A stretch of 64,000 nucleotides of DNA, from assembly GCA_965214285.1 (NCBI GenBank), contig OZ243946.1, positions 2,418,001 through 2,482,000 on the forward strand. Reading direction: 5' to 3'. The stretch's first letter is position 1; each line of letters begins with the position of its first letter. Made by a program: the position numbers and the translations under genes. Below, piece after piece: positions 17,002-25,714 of this stretch. Source of the stretch: G963422745 sp965214285 (GTDB lineage: Bacteria > Actinomycetota > Acidimicrobiia > Acidimicrobiales > Aldehydirespiratoraceae). The notes under the pieces were generated by a model, which was not told the origin of the DNA, did not search any database, and worked only from the letters and a program-made list of their open reading frames with translations.

Positions 17002-17841
17002 GTGCCGCTGGGAGCCGATATCGACGTCAGCATCGTGCTGCCGGTCTACAACGAGGCCCCGCACCTGCCGGCTGAGCTGCAGCGCATCACGAAGGCCATG
17101 AGCGCCTCGGAGTACTCGTGGGAGCTGATCGTGGTGGACGACGGCTCGACCGATGGCTCAGCGGACCGTGCCGCAGGCCACAGCAGCACACGGGTGATCC
17201 GCAACGGTCGCAATCGCGGGGCGGGCGCGGCACGCCGCATCGGCACCGAGGCAGCACGAGGCCGGGTCGTGGTCTGGTCCGACGCCGACCTGAGCTACCC
17301 CAACGACCGCATTCCCGAGCTCGTCGAGGCCCTCGGAGACGACGATCAGATTGTGGGCGCACGCAGCTGCGAGCAGGGCACGCTCAAGTGGCTGCGGGCA
17401 CCCGCCAAGCGGGCGATCTGCGGGCTCGCCTCGGTGCTGGCGCGCAGGCGCATCGCAGACCTGAACTCCGGCTTCCGCGCCTTCAGGCGTGAGCCGGCCC
17501 TGCAGTACATGCCGCTGCTGCCGGAGGGCTTCAGCTGCGTGACCACCATGACGATGGCGTTCGTGATGAACGGCCACCGGGTGCGCTGGGTGCCCATCGC
17601 CTACGCCCCGCGGGCGGGGCGCTCCAAGTTCCGTCCCGTGGCCGACACCGGGCGCCTGCTCTGGCAGTTGATCCGCACGGCCCGCTCGCATGACCCGATG
17701 CGCGTCGGGGCGCACGCACCGCCCGATCCCGCCGAGCCGCCCGAACCCGCCGCAGTGGATGCCGCCGAGCCGCCCGGCGACGAAGCGATCAGAGGCCGTC
17801 GCGGCGCACGATCACGCCCACCGAGCGCACCAGGATCATGA
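17002..17841 (+). CDS. GT2 family glycosyltransferase (polyprenyl-phosphate sugar synthase-like)
   Basis: 279 residues from GTG. The GT-A fold is evident: VSIVLPVYNEAPHLPAELQ, ELIVVDDGSTDGSADRAA, RNRGAGAARRIGTEAA, the metal-binding SDADLSYP, then LNSGFRAFRREPAL and APRAGRSKFRPVADTGRL, as in DPM1/GtrB-type enzymes that load a sugar onto polyprenyl phosphate. It lacks C-terminal membrane helices and instead has a Pro/Glu/Ala-rich tail. The last 53 nt overlap the 3' end of the convergent sugar-transferase gene; the tail is where the overlap falls, so it is probably dispensable. Confidence 0.85.
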   Translation: MPLGADIDVSIVLPVYNEAPHLPAELQRITKAMSASEYSWELIVVDDGSTDGSADRAAGHSSTRVIRNGRNRGAGAARRIGTEAARGRVVVWSDADLSYPNDRIPELVEALGDDDQIVGARSCEQGTLKWLRAPAKRAICGLASVLARRRIADLNSGFRAFRREPALQYMPLLPEGFSCVTTMTMAFVMNGHRVRWVPIAYAPRAGRSKFRPVADTGRLLWQLIRTARSHDPMRVGAHAPPDPAEPPEPAAVDAAEPPGDEAIRGRRGARSRPPSAPGS

Positions 17842-19468
17842 AGTCCAGGACCGGGGACCAGTTGATGATGTACTGGAGGTCGTGGCCGAGCTTGTAGGCG
17901 GGATCGGTCTGGTAGTGGCCGAGGATCTGCGCCAGGCCGGTGATCCCCGGCGGCACGTCGTGACGGCGCCGGTAGCCCGGCAGCTGATTCTCCAGTTCCA
18001 CGTACTGCTCGACTCGTTCCGGGCGCGGCCCCACGATCGACATCTCGCCGCGCAGCACGTTGGCGAACTGCGGCAGCTCGTCGAGGCGTGTCGCCCGGAA
18101 CCATGCCATGCCGGCGACCACACGATCGTCGTCCTGCACGGCCAACTGTGGACCGCCGGCGTGCTCGGCGTCGTGTCGCATGGTCCGGAACTTGAGGATC
18201 GTGAAAGGCCGCCCGTCGCGGCCCACCCTGGTCTGGCGGTAGATCACGCCCCGGCCCGCCCGGATGCGGGTATAGGCGGCGGCGAGGCCCGTCGCCGTGA
18301 GGATCAACGGCGAGAACGCCAGCAGCAGCCCGAGGTCGATGACCCTCTTGAGGCGCAGCCTGTGGCGGGGCATTGCGTGCATCCGCAGGGCCACGAAGGG
18401 CATGCCTGCGATCTGCTGGCTGCGCTGCAGGCCCAGCAGCGTGTCGGCCGGCTTGACGCGGCGGTACACGCACATGTGGCGGCCCTCGAGCTCCTCGAAG
18501 GGGTCCGGGTAGATCGACTCGATCGGGTCGTCGCTGAGCAGCAGCACATCGGTCGCGGCTGCGGCGGTCATGTTGGCCAGCAGGCCGGTCGTGTCTTGTG
18601 CGGTGCCTGCCACCTCGATGCCGCGGGCGGCGTCGGCGATGTGCTCGGCGGCCATGTCGACGTCCTCGCTGGTCCCGATGAGCAGCACCCTCGGTTTGTG
18701 TTCGCGGTAGCTGCGCCGGCGCAGCCAGCGAGAGGCCAGCCTGTTGGCCGAGATGACGGCCGTGCCGACCACCACCATGACCACCAGGTTCCCGCGCGGC
18801 ATCAGGTAGCGGCTGAAGGCCAGGCCGACAGCGCCGGTCAAGAGCACGGCGATGGCGGTGCCCCAGGCGGCTCTGGGCAGCCAGCGGGGCGCCTCGATCC
18901 GCTGCTCGGGCTCGTAGAGGCCGCCCAGGTCGTAGACCACCAGGTGGATCAGCGTGGCGACGGCGAAGCCGACCAGGTAGTAGCTGTGTGAGTACGCGGG
19001 CCAGTCGATGCCGTAGCGGACGGTCGTGATCAGCGACATGGCGGCGAACAGGGTCACGGCGTCCAGGCCGTGCAGGAGCCTGATGCCGCGCCGGTTCAGG
19101 CCGATCGGCGATACGACGCCCTCGAGGGCAGCTTCGAGCTGATGGGTCTGCGCATGCGCGGCAACGCCGTTGGCGGAGACACCGTTGGCCCCAGCCGCCT
19201 CGTCATGGGCAACCACACCATTGGCAGCCACGCCGTTGGCCTCAGCCGCCTCGCCATGAGCGACCACGCCGTTGCCCGCGACGCCGTTTGCCTCAGCCGC
19301 CTCGCCATCCGCGACCACGCCGTTGCCCGCCACGCCGTTGCGGTGCGCGACGCCGTTGCGGCCATTGGCGCGGGCGTCGTGGGAGGCTTCGTCCTCCGCT
19401 GCCTGATCTCTGTCGGGGGCCTCAGTGCGAACAGTGCCGGACGGAAGCTCTTCTGCGGGCAGGGCCAT
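17789..19468 (-). CDS. Polyprenyl-phosphate sugar-1-phosphate transferase (initiating enzyme)
   Basis: 559 residues. Residues 1-110 are a low-complexity cytoplasmic extension with 17-residue repeats. Four to five transmembrane helices follow (about 135-250), then a Rossmann-like cytoplasmic domain (PRVLLIGTSEDVDMAAEHI), another helix (LLLAFSPLILTATGLAAAY) and the catalytic C-terminus (VIYRQTRVGRDGRPFTILKFRTM, TRLDELPQFANVLRGEMSIVGPRPE, PGITGLAQILGHY). These are the WbaP/CpsE-family signatures of the enzyme that starts repeat-unit assembly on undecaprenyl phosphate. TATGGT lies 8 nt before the ATG, indicating a leaderless transcript. Confidence 0.92.
   Translation of the reverse strand: MALPAEELPSGTVRTEAPDRDQAAEDEASHDARANGRNGVAHRNGVAGNGVVADGEAAEANGVAGNGVVAHGEAAEANGVAANGVVAHDEAAGANGVSANGVAAHAQTHQLEAALEGVVSPIGLNRRGIRLLHGLDAVTLFAAMSLITTVRYGIDWPAYSHSYYLVGFAVATLIHLVVYDLGGLYEPEQRIEAPRWLPRAAWGTAIAVLLTGAVGLAFSRYLMPRGNLVVMVVVGTAVISANRLASRWLRRRSYREHKPRVLLIGTSEDVDMAAEHIADAARGIEVAGTAQDTTGLLANMTAAAATDVLLLSDDPIESIYPDPFEELEGRHMCVYRRVKPADTLLGLQRSQQIAGMPFVALRMHAMPRHRLRLKRVIDLGLLLAFSPLILTATGLAAAYTRIRAGRGVIYRQTRVGRDGRPFTILKFRTMRHDAEHAGGPQLAVQDDDRVVAGMAWFRATRLDELPQFANVLRGEMSIVGPRPERVEQYVELENQLPGYRRRHDVPPGITGLAQILGHYQTDPAYKLGHDLQYIINWSPVLDFMILVRSVGVIVRRDGL
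19139..19339 (-). repeat. 51-bp in-frame minisatellite in the sugar-transferase gene
   Basis: Four near-identical 51-nt units encode a 17-residue period of the form NGVAGNGVVAHGEAAEA at residues 44-110. Units differ by a few substitutions and keep frame. Copy number could change by slippage without breaking the gene. Confidence 0.8.
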
Positions 19469-19476
19469 CGCCGGTC

Positions 19477-19482
19477 ACCATA
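19477..19482 (-). promoter_or_regulatory. -10-like hexamer before the sugar-transferase gene
   Basis: TATGGT on the minus strand, 8 nt from the ATG at 19468, with no ribosome-binding site between. Confidence 0.45.
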
Positions 19483-19597
19483 ACCGACCGAGCCGGCCAA
19501 CACGCGGACTTCGCGGACTTCGGCAATCGGCGCTCAGCGCTCGCCTGCACAAAACCTTGTCGACCACAGGAGTCCCAGCGATTCCGATGGTCGCCGC

Positions 19598-20848
19598 TCA
19601 GTTCCTGGGCAGGTCCTTGAAGGGCGTCTCTTTGGCCGGGCCGGGCTCCCGCGGCAGCCCGAGGACACGCTCGCCGATGATGTTGCGCTGGATCTGGTCG
19701 GTGCCTCCGTAGATCGACGGGCCCGGCGAGAACACAGTTGTCTGGGCGACCATGCCGGCGGACTCGGGGTCGTCGCCGCCGGTGAGCATGGCCGACGGGC
19801 CGATCACCGAGGCGCCGACCTCGCGGAACGAGCGGAACAGCTCGCTCACGGTGAGCTTGCCGATGTTGGCCTCCGCGCCGCTGCGCTGCTTGGGGTCCTT
19901 GGCCCGCATCGTCGAGACCCGGTTGACCTCCAGCAGCGTCCAGAGGCGCACCAGCTCGTCTCGCAGCACCGGATCGGAGATGCGGCCGTTCTTGCGGGCG
20001 ATGTCGACCAGCATCTGCCAGTAGTGGATGCCGACCGGTGGTATGCCGGCCTCCCCGCCTGCGTGCATCAGGAAGTCGCTGAGCGGCCGGGGCCGGGCGC
20101 CTGCCTTGGCGCCGCCGCTGGCGCCCGCGGGGGTGCGCCCCGACGATCCCAGCGAGGCCCGCTCGAACATCAGAGTGGTGTTGGCGACCGACCAGCCCTG
20201 GTTGACCTCGCCGATGATGTTGGCGTCGGGCACCCTGGCGTCGTCGATGAACACCTCGTTGAACATCGCCGAGCCGGTCATCTCCACGAGCGGCCGCACC
20301 GTGACCCCGGGCTGGTCCATGTCGAAGGCGAACCAGGTGATGCCCTTGTGCTTGGGCGCATCGGGGTCGGTGCGGGCGATGAGCATGCCGAGATCCGCGA
20401 TCTGCCCGCCGGAGGTCCAGACCTTCTGGCCGTTGACGATCCACTCGTCGCCGTCTCGCTCTGCCTTGGTGGCCAGCCCCGCCAGGTCCGAGCCTGCGCC
20501 GGGCTCCGAGAAGAGCTGGCACCAGCCCACGGTGCCGTCCAGGATCGGAGGGACGAACCGCTCGATCTGTGAGGGCGTGCCGTGAGCGGCGATAGTGGTG
20601 GCCGCGAGCATCCGCCCGAGCCCGGTCGGCGGCCCCATGACCCCCCGATCGGCCATCACGCCGAACGCGGCCGCCGCCTGCGCCCGGTTCCAGCCCTTGC
20701 CGTAGGCCTCGACGGGCAGCATCGGGTGGGCATAGCCGCTGGGGCCGAGGATGTCCCACCACTCGCCCACGGTCAGGGTGTCGTCCCAGTTGGCATCGAG
20801 CCAGGCCTCAACCTCGGCTCGGACTTCGGCAACGCTGAGTTCGCTCAT
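19598..20848 (-). CDS. Acyl-CoA dehydrogenase family protein
   Basis: 416 residues, an FAD enzyme oxidising an acyl-CoA at C2-C3. The start at ATG 20848 (MSELSVAEVRAEVEAWL) fits the helical N-terminus and is 8 nt after TAGCTT (20857-20862). Landmarks: WCQLFSEPGAGSDLAGLATKAERDGDEWIVNGQKVWTS in the beta domain, the middle-domain MFNEVFIDDARVPDANIIGEVNQGW, and the C-terminal YGGTDQIQRNIIGERVLGLPREP. A Gly/Ala/Arg-rich insertion (SGRTPAGASGGAKAGARPR) interrupts the helical domain. Substrate cannot be deduced. Confidence 0.9.
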   Translation of the reverse strand: MSELSVAEVRAEVEAWLDANWDDTLTVGEWWDILGPSGYAHPMLPVEAYGKGWNRAQAAAAFGVMADRGVMGPPTGLGRMLAATTIAAHGTPSQIERFVPPILDGTVGWCQLFSEPGAGSDLAGLATKAERDGDEWIVNGQKVWTSGGQIADLGMLIARTDPDAPKHKGITWFAFDMDQPGVTVRPLVEMTGSAMFNEVFIDDARVPDANIIGEVNQGWSVANTTLMFERASLGSSGRTPAGASGGAKAGARPRPLSDFLMHAGGEAGIPPVGIHYWQMLVDIARKNGRISDPVLRDELVRLWTLLEVNRVSTMRAKDPKQRSGAEANIGKLTVSELFRSFREVGASVIGPSAMLTGGDDPESAGMVAQTTVFSPGPSIYGGTDQIQRNIIGERVLGLPREPGPAKETPFKDLPRN

Positions 20849-20943
20849 GGGCACAGAAGCTAGTTGCGCAGCGGGCAGCGCGGGCAACCCGCCGGGCATG
20901 GCGGGGACTGCCGGCCCGCTGCCGGCCGCGGCCAAACCGGGCC

Positions 20944-22134
20944 TCAGATCGGCCTGGGGGTGTTCAGCTCTGTGACGTTGTCGAGCATGATCCGGCGAAC
21001 CTGGTCGTCGTCGCAGTTCTTGAGCTCGGCCAGGTAGTCCAGCGGCTCGGGCATGCCTTCGATGTGGGGCCAGTCCGAGCCGAAGATCACCCGCTCGGCG
21101 CCCATCAGCTCCACTACCTCGTCGAGGTCGTCCTCCCAGAATGGGTTCATCCACACATGCTGGCGGAAGGTGTCCACGGGGTGGTCGTCGAACCACCAGT
21201 AGGACTTGTTCGCCGTCTGGGTGAACTTGCGGAACATCGGCGCCAGGAAGTCCGAGCCGTTCTCCACCGAGGCCACCCGCAGGTTGGAGAAACGGTCGAA
21301 GATCTTCTCGAACACGGCCTGGATCAGCCAGTCCTGGGCGGCCCGCTCGATGGCGAAGCTGCGCAGGTTCGGGCCAGCCCCGCCGCCGAGGCCGATCGAC
21401 GAGAAGCGGTCGTCCGCGTATCCCTGCGAGGAGTAGCCGGAGTCCGCGGCGTGGATCACCAGGGTTACGCCGGCCTCGTTGAGGCGCGCCCAGAAGGGAT
21501 CGAAGTGGCTGTTGAACGGCGACAGCACGCCGGAGCCGGTGGTGACCGGGGCGGGCCGCATAACCAGCACCGAGGCGCCGAGGCCGAGCACCTTGTCGAC
21601 CTCGGCGACGGCCGCGTCCAGGTCGCCGAGGGCGATGTAGGGGGCGGCGAAGATCGTGTCGTCGTGGTTGTAGGACCAGTCGTCGTGCAGCCAGCGGTTG
21701 AAGGCGCCCATCATCACCGTCACCGCCTCCACGTCGGTCTTGATGAGCTCCTCATACAGCACGCCAAGAGTCGGGAACAGCCACACCCCGGCCAGGCCCT
21801 GGGCCTCGATCACCTCCGAGCGCGCCACCGGGTCCATGTAGTGCGCCGGCAGCGGCTCGCGGTCCTTGAGCATCTCCAGCGGGCTGATCCGCTCCGGGTT
21901 GCCCTCGAAGTAGGGCCGCAGCGCGCCGGGCTTGGCGATCGGGTCCCAGGTGGGGTTGGCCACGGCCTTCGCCAGCACCCCGCCCACCAGGTGGTGCTTG
22001 CGCCCGCCGATGTCGACCCACTGCACGATGCGCGGCTGCATCTCCTGGGGGACGTGGCGGGTGAAGGCGTCGAGCGCCTCGTAGTAGTGGTTGTCGGCGT
22101 CGAAAGGCTTGAAGTCGAGTCGGTCGGGGCTCAT
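20944..22134 (-). CDS. Amidohydrolase family metal-dependent hydrolase (ACMSD-like fold)
   Basis: 396 residues from ATG 22134, preceded by a plausible GGAG. FDADNHYYEALDAFTRHV near residue 10 corresponds to the N-terminal metal-binding strand, VIHAADSGYSS in the middle carries a metal-ligand histidine, and FGSDWPHIEGMPEP near the C-terminus has the catalytic aspartate. The pattern is that of amidohydrolase_2 proteins (decarboxylase/hydrolase TIM barrels). It lies 95 nt downstream of the acyl-CoA dehydrogenase gene on the same strand, so the two may share a catabolic role. The substrate is unknown. Confidence 0.85.
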   Translation of the reverse strand: MSPDRLDFKPFDADNHYYEALDAFTRHVPQEMQPRIVQWVDIGGRKHHLVGGVLAKAVANPTWDPIAKPGALRPYFEGNPERISPLEMLKDREPLPAHYMDPVARSEVIEAQGLAGVWLFPTLGVLYEELIKTDVEAVTVMMGAFNRWLHDDWSYNHDDTIFAAPYIALGDLDAAVAEVDKVLGLGASVLVMRPAPVTTGSGVLSPFNSHFDPFWARLNEAGVTLVIHAADSGYSSQGYADDRFSSIGLGGGAGPNLRSFAIERAAQDWLIQAVFEKIFDRFSNLRVASVENGSDFLAPMFRKFTQTANKSYWWFDDHPVDTFRQHVWMNPFWEDDLDEVVELMGAERVIFGSDWPHIEGMPEPLDYLAELKNCDDDQVRRIMLDNVTELNTPRPI

Positions 22135-22388
22135 CGCTTGCTCCGGGGTCGGTCGGCTGGGCTCGGCAGTGGTGCAGGCTCGCTCAACCGTAGTCCGGCA
22201 CCCGACGGGTTTGCGATCCCGCCGGCCGGTCGCGGCCTGCGACCCCGCGGCAGCCCAAAGACCCCGCTCTCGCAATCGCAGTGTGGCCGCCAAGACCCCG
22301 ACTGCTTGCGGACTGCTTGCGACACCGCGGCCCCGAGCCGCTGCGGCGACGCGCCGTCGGATCCGGATGGGCACGGGCGGGCGTCGGC

Positions 22389-22394
22389 TAGATT
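22389..22394 (+). promoter_or_regulatory. -10-like hexamer before a small conserved gene
   Basis: TAGATT followed by 8 nt and a GTG start; no Shine-Dalgarno. The rest of the 268-nt divergent gap (22135-22402) shows nothing else recognisable. Confidence 0.4.
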
Positions 22395-22402
22395 CGCGAG
22401 CC

Positions 22403-22813
22403 GTGGCGACCACAGCAGAGCTTCAAGCCGACACCCTGCGACGAGGGACCAGGGTGCGCCTGGTGGACGAGGCGCCCGGCTACCCGGCCGGCTCCAAGGG
22501 GCGGATCGCCGTCGCCAACGGCATGACCTGGCGGCGCTACTGGGTGCGCATGCACGACGGCGAGGCGATCGGCCACGTCGACCACGAATCGCTGGTGCGC
22601 TCAGGCGACTACGAGGCGTTCCTGGCCGCGCGCGAACGCGAGGCAGTCGATGCGGAGCGCGCCGCCTCCGAGGCCGCCGCTGCCGCCGAGGCCGTTGCCG
22701 ACGCCCCTGCCTTGGCCGGCGCAGTCGCCGACGGCGCCGTGATCAACGGGGTGCTGATCCCCCAGCGGCTGCTGGACATGTCCGCGGCTGCGCGCGCCCG
22801 TCTCGCCGGCTGA
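22403..22813 (+). CDS. Small conserved protein with an SH3-like N-terminal half
   Basis: 136 residues from GTG. The first 65 residues (TRVRLVDEAPGYPAGSKGRIAVANG, then RRYWVRMHDGEAIGHVDHESLVR) have the alternating pattern of a small SH3-like or KOW-type barrel. An Ala/Glu-rich helix follows, and a C-terminal motif GVLIPQRLLDMSAAARARL. The family is not recognised; a nucleic-acid or protein-interaction role is only a guess from the barrel-like pattern. Third-position GC and the -10-like hexamer upstream support it as a real gene. Confidence 0.7.
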   Translation: MATTAELQADTLRRGTRVRLVDEAPGYPAGSKGRIAVANGMTWRRYWVRMHDGEAIGHVDHESLVRSGDYEAFLAAREREAVDAERAASEAAAAAEAVADAPALAGAVADGAVINGVLIPQRLLDMSAAARARLAG

Positions 22814-22927
22814 GACTCCGGCCGCTCCGCTCCCCGTCCCTCAAGAGCCGACCGCTCAGGCCCCGACCGCCGGGTCCTCTCAGCCGGCCCTCTCCGCCGT
22901 TTCCCGCGGGCGTGGTGACTGCCGGGC

Positions 22928-23329
22928 TCAGCCGGCCAGGTCTGCGGCGTCGATGACCACCAGGATCGCCAGCAGCACGATGACCGCGGAGTTGATGGCG
23001 ATCACCGGCCGCTTCCAGCGGTGATCCGAGCGCCCGAAGCGCACGATGCTGACCACGTTGGCGACGATGGCGGCCAGCCCGATCGGCAGGCCGATCCAGG
23101 GGCCCGCGCCGGCACCGAAGCCGACGAGCGGGAACACGTAGGGAATCAGCACGTAGGCGAGCGTGCAGCGGATGCCCGACACGACCATCGACTTGGAGAA
23201 GGCGCTCTCGGGACCTGAGCGCCGCTGATCGGGACGGCCGACGCCGCGGGCCGCCTTGTCGGTCTCGGCCTCATCGGCGCCCACCATGCCCACAGCCGCG
23301 CTGCTCGCTATGTCGGCGGACGAGGTCAC
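22928..23329 (-). CDS. Small integral membrane protein of unknown function
   Basis: 133 residues. An Ala/Asp/Glu-rich cytoplasmic N-terminus of about 50 residues is followed by three hydrophobic segments (RCTLAYVLIPYVFPLVGF, WIGLPIGLAAIVANVVSIV, VIAINSAVIVLLAILVVI) with a basic loop RFGRSDHRWKRP before the last. The frame is open to an ATG at 23356, but TAGCGT (23338-23343) lies exactly 8 nt before the GTG at 23329, so I take 23329 as start. It is divergent from ychF with a compact 44-nt gap. Confidence 0.65.
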   Translation of the reverse strand: MTSSADIASSAAVGMVGADEAETDKAARGVGRPDQRRSGPESAFSKSMVVSGIRCTLAYVLIPYVFPLVGFGAGAGPWIGLPIGLAAIVANVVSIVRFGRSDHRWKRPVIAINSAVIVLLAILVVIDAADLAG

Positions 23330-23337
23330 GGCGCCCA

Positions 23338-23365
23338 ACGCTAGCTTCGGGCGCATCGCTAGCCT
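23338..23365. promoter_or_regulatory. Back-to-back leaderless -10 elements (membrane protein / ychF)
   Basis: TAGCGT on the minus strand (23343-23338) is 8 nt from the GTG of the membrane-protein gene. TAGCCT on the plus strand (23360-23365) is 8 nt from the ATG of ychF. The two divergent -10-like hexamers are only 16 nt apart, so the -35 region of each would overlap the other promoter. Confidence 0.45.
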
Positions 23366-23373
23366 CGCCGCTC

Positions 23374-24447
23374 ATGAGGCGCTTCGGGTTCGTCGGCCTT
23401 CCCAACGCCGGCAAGAGCTCGCTGTACAACGCCCTCACCAGCGGCCAAGCTCACGCCGCCCCCTACGCCTTTGCCACCACCGACCCCAACGTGGGGGTCG
23501 CCAAGGTGCCCGACGATCGCCTGGAGCGGCTCGCCGAGATGAGCGGCTCGCGCAGCGTCGTTCACGCGGCGGTGCAGTTCACCGACATCGGCGGCCTGGT
23601 CGAAGGAGCGAGTCACGGCGAGGGGCTCGGCAATGCGTTCCTGGCCCACATCCGCGAGGTCGACGCCATTGTGTTCGTGCTGCGCTCCTTCGCGGACGGC
23701 GACGTGCCCGGCCCCGCGGATCCCCTCGAGCACCTGCGGATCGTCGAGATCGAGCTGGCGCTGGCCGACCTGGCGAGCGCCGAGAAAGCCCTGGCCAAGA
23801 CCCGGCGCATGTCCAAGGGCGATCTATCCCTGCGGCCGACCGCTGATCTGCTGGAGCGCTGCATCGACTTGCTGGGCGAGGGCACGCCTCTTTATCGGGC
23901 CGGCCTCGGCGACGACGAGCGGGCCCTGCTGGGGGGCTTCTTCTTGCTGACCGACAAGCCGGTCATGGCGGTGCTCAACGTCGGCGAGGACCAGCTCGAC
24001 CGCGCCGAAGAGATCGCAGCGCCTGTGCGGGCCGAGCTCGAAGGCGCCGAGGTCGTGGCCCTGTGCGTGCAGGTCGAGGCCGAGGCCGCCCAGCTCGGCG
24101 CCGCCGAGCGCGCCGAGATGCTCGACGCCTACGGGCTCGGCGACGGCGCCGTGGCGCGTTTTCTGGCAAGCGCCTATCGCCTGCTGGGCCTGCGCACCTT
24201 CCTGACCACCGGCGAGAAGGAGAGCCGGGCCTGGACGTTCAGGGCAGGCTCGACCGCGCAGCAGTGCGCCGGGGTGATTCACAGCGACTTCCAGCGGGGC
24301 TTCATCCGCGCCGAGACGATCCGCGCCGAGGAGCTGCTGGCAGCAGGCTCGTGGACGGCGGCCCGCGAGCTCGGCAAGGTCCGCTCCGAAGGCAAGGACT
24401 ACCTGGCCCAGGACGGCGACGTCATGGAGTTCCGCTTCAACGTCTGA
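23374..24447 (+). CDS. ychF: Redox-regulated ribosome-binding ATPase YchF (Obg-like)
   Basis: 357 residues. FVGLPNAGKSSLYNALTSG is the P-loop, PYAFATTDPNVGVAKVPD the switch I region, and FTDIGGLVEGASHGEGLGNAFLAHIREVD the G3 region. AVLNVGED stands in for the NKxD-type G4; in this family it gives ATP preference. The C-terminus is a TGS domain (LRTFLTTGEKESRAWTF, GVIHSDFQRGFIRAETI, GKDYLAQDGDVMEFRFNV). Length is standard (about 360). It stands alone between a divergent membrane-protein gene and the desaturase. Confidence 0.96.
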   Translation: MRRFGFVGLPNAGKSSLYNALTSGQAHAAPYAFATTDPNVGVAKVPDDRLERLAEMSGSRSVVHAAVQFTDIGGLVEGASHGEGLGNAFLAHIREVDAIVFVLRSFADGDVPGPADPLEHLRIVEIELALADLASAEKALAKTRRMSKGDLSLRPTADLLERCIDLLGEGTPLYRAGLGDDERALLGGFFLLTDKPVMAVLNVGEDQLDRAEEIAAPVRAELEGAEVVALCVQVEAEAAQLGAAERAEMLDAYGLGDGAVARFLASAYRLLGLRTFLTTGEKESRAWTFRAGSTAQQCAGVIHSDFQRGFIRAETIRAEELLAAGSWTAARELGKVRSEGKDYLAQDGDVMEFRFNV

Positions 24448-24534
24448 GAACGTCTGAGGCTCGCTCTGCGAGTCGGCATCCGAGCCTTTTCCGAGCCTGT
24501 TCAGGATCCGTTCAAGAAAGGGGTTTACTTACCT

Positions 24535-24552
24535 GCCTACCGGTCGGTAGGC
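24535..24552. promoter_or_regulatory. Palindromic operator candidate before the desaturase gene
   Basis: GCCTACCG and CGGTAGGC form a perfect 8-bp inverted repeat around a GT spacer, ending 10 nt before the desaturase ATG. Size and location fit a TetR-family repressor site that would block transcription start. The binding protein is not in the window. Confidence 0.6.
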
Positions 24553-24562
24553 TGACGACCGT

Positions 24563-25552
24563 ATGGTTCTCGCCGCGGATGTGCCGATGCTCGAAGCCCT
24601 CGCCCCCAGGGTCGAAGGGCTGATCGAAAGACACCTCGAGACCACCGTCGAGTGGTTCCCCCACAAGCTGATCCCCTGGGGCCAGTCCCGTGAGTTCGAC
24701 GGCGACTACGAGTGGTCGCCCGAGGAGGTGAACCTGCCCCAAGAGGTCCGCAGCGCCCTGTTCGTCAACACCCTGACCGAGGACAACCTGCCCTATTACT
24801 TCCGAGACATCGAGAGGATGTTCGGCGGCGACGGCGCATGGGGCGAGTGGGTGCGCCGCTGGACCGCCGAGGAGGGTCGCCACGGCCTGGTGCTCAACGG
24901 CTACCTGATGGCCACCCGCTCGGTCGACCCGGTCGAGCTGGAGCGAGGCCGCATGGCCCAGGTGCAGGGCGGGGTGGCCCCCAACCCACCGAACATGGCC
25001 GAGGGCCTCGCCTACGTGTCGCTGCAGGAGCTGGCCACACGCATCTCGCACTTCAACACCGGCAACCGGCTGAGCGATCCCGCGGGGCGCACCATGCTGC
25101 GCCGGGTGGCAGCCGACGAGAACCTGCACTATCTGTTCTACCGCGACGCCATGGCGGCGGTCATCGAGGCGGACCCGTCGGCGGCGGTGATCGCCATCTT
25201 CAACCAGGTTCGCGAGTTCGCCATGCCGGGCGTCGGCATTCCCGGCTTCGCCGAGCACGCCCGGCGCATCGCCGAGGCCGGCATCTACGACCTGGCCATC
25301 CACCACGACAAGATCCTGCAGCCGGTGATCGTGCGCGACTGGCGCATCGAGCATCTCGAAGGCCTCTCCGCCGAGGCCGAGCAGGCGCGCCAGGCGCTGC
25401 TCGCCCACATCGCCCGCGTGGGCCGGGTCGGGCGACGGCTCAGCGAGCGCAGAGCCGAGCGCCAGGCTGTGGCGGCACAGGCATCTGAGACCGGCGCCGC
25501 CGACAACGGCACCGCTGTCGACGACAGGCGCGCCCCGGTCGGCGTCGCCTGA
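24563..25552 (+). CDS. Acyl-ACP desaturase (soluble di-iron type)
   Basis: 329 residues; introduces a double bond into acyl-ACP, controlling membrane lipid fluidity. The di-iron ligands are visible as EEGRHG (Glu103, Glu104, His107) and DENLHY (Glu186, His189), with an earlier Glu (TEDNLPYYF) completing the set. This is the stearoyl-ACP desaturase fold, as in mycobacterial DesA proteins. The C-terminal 50 residues are an Ala/Arg-rich tail outside the fold. The palindrome just before the ATG suggests repression by a TetR-like regulator, as for several bacterial fatty-acid genes. Confidence 0.9.
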   Translation: MVLAADVPMLEALAPRVEGLIERHLETTVEWFPHKLIPWGQSREFDGDYEWSPEEVNLPQEVRSALFVNTLTEDNLPYYFRDIERMFGGDGAWGEWVRRWTAEEGRHGLVLNGYLMATRSVDPVELERGRMAQVQGGVAPNPPNMAEGLAYVSLQELATRISHFNTGNRLSDPAGRTMLRRVAADENLHYLFYRDAMAAVIEADPSAAVIAIFNQVREFAMPGVGIPGFAEHARRIAEAGIYDLAIHHDKILQPVIVRDWRIEHLEGLSAEAEQARQALLAHIARVGRVGRRLSERRAERQAVAAQASETGAADNGTAVDDRRAPVGVA

Positions 25553-25702
25553 GCCCGGCGACTCTGCCGCAGGACTGTCACCACTTTTTGCCCGCGCAGT
25601 CAGCCCGGCCGGTCGGCGTCCCTGCCGAGCCCGCTCCGCCGGCACTTCCGCCGGCACTGCCACCCCGACAAGGCGGCGCGGCGGCAGAGCGGCGGCGTTT
25701 AG

Positions 25703-25708
25703 TAGCGT
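25703..25708 (+). promoter_or_regulatory. -10-like hexamer before the DUF192 gene
   Basis: TAGCGT, 6 nt before the ATG at 25715; no Shine-Dalgarno between them. Confidence 0.4.
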
Positions 25709-25714
25709 CTGGGC

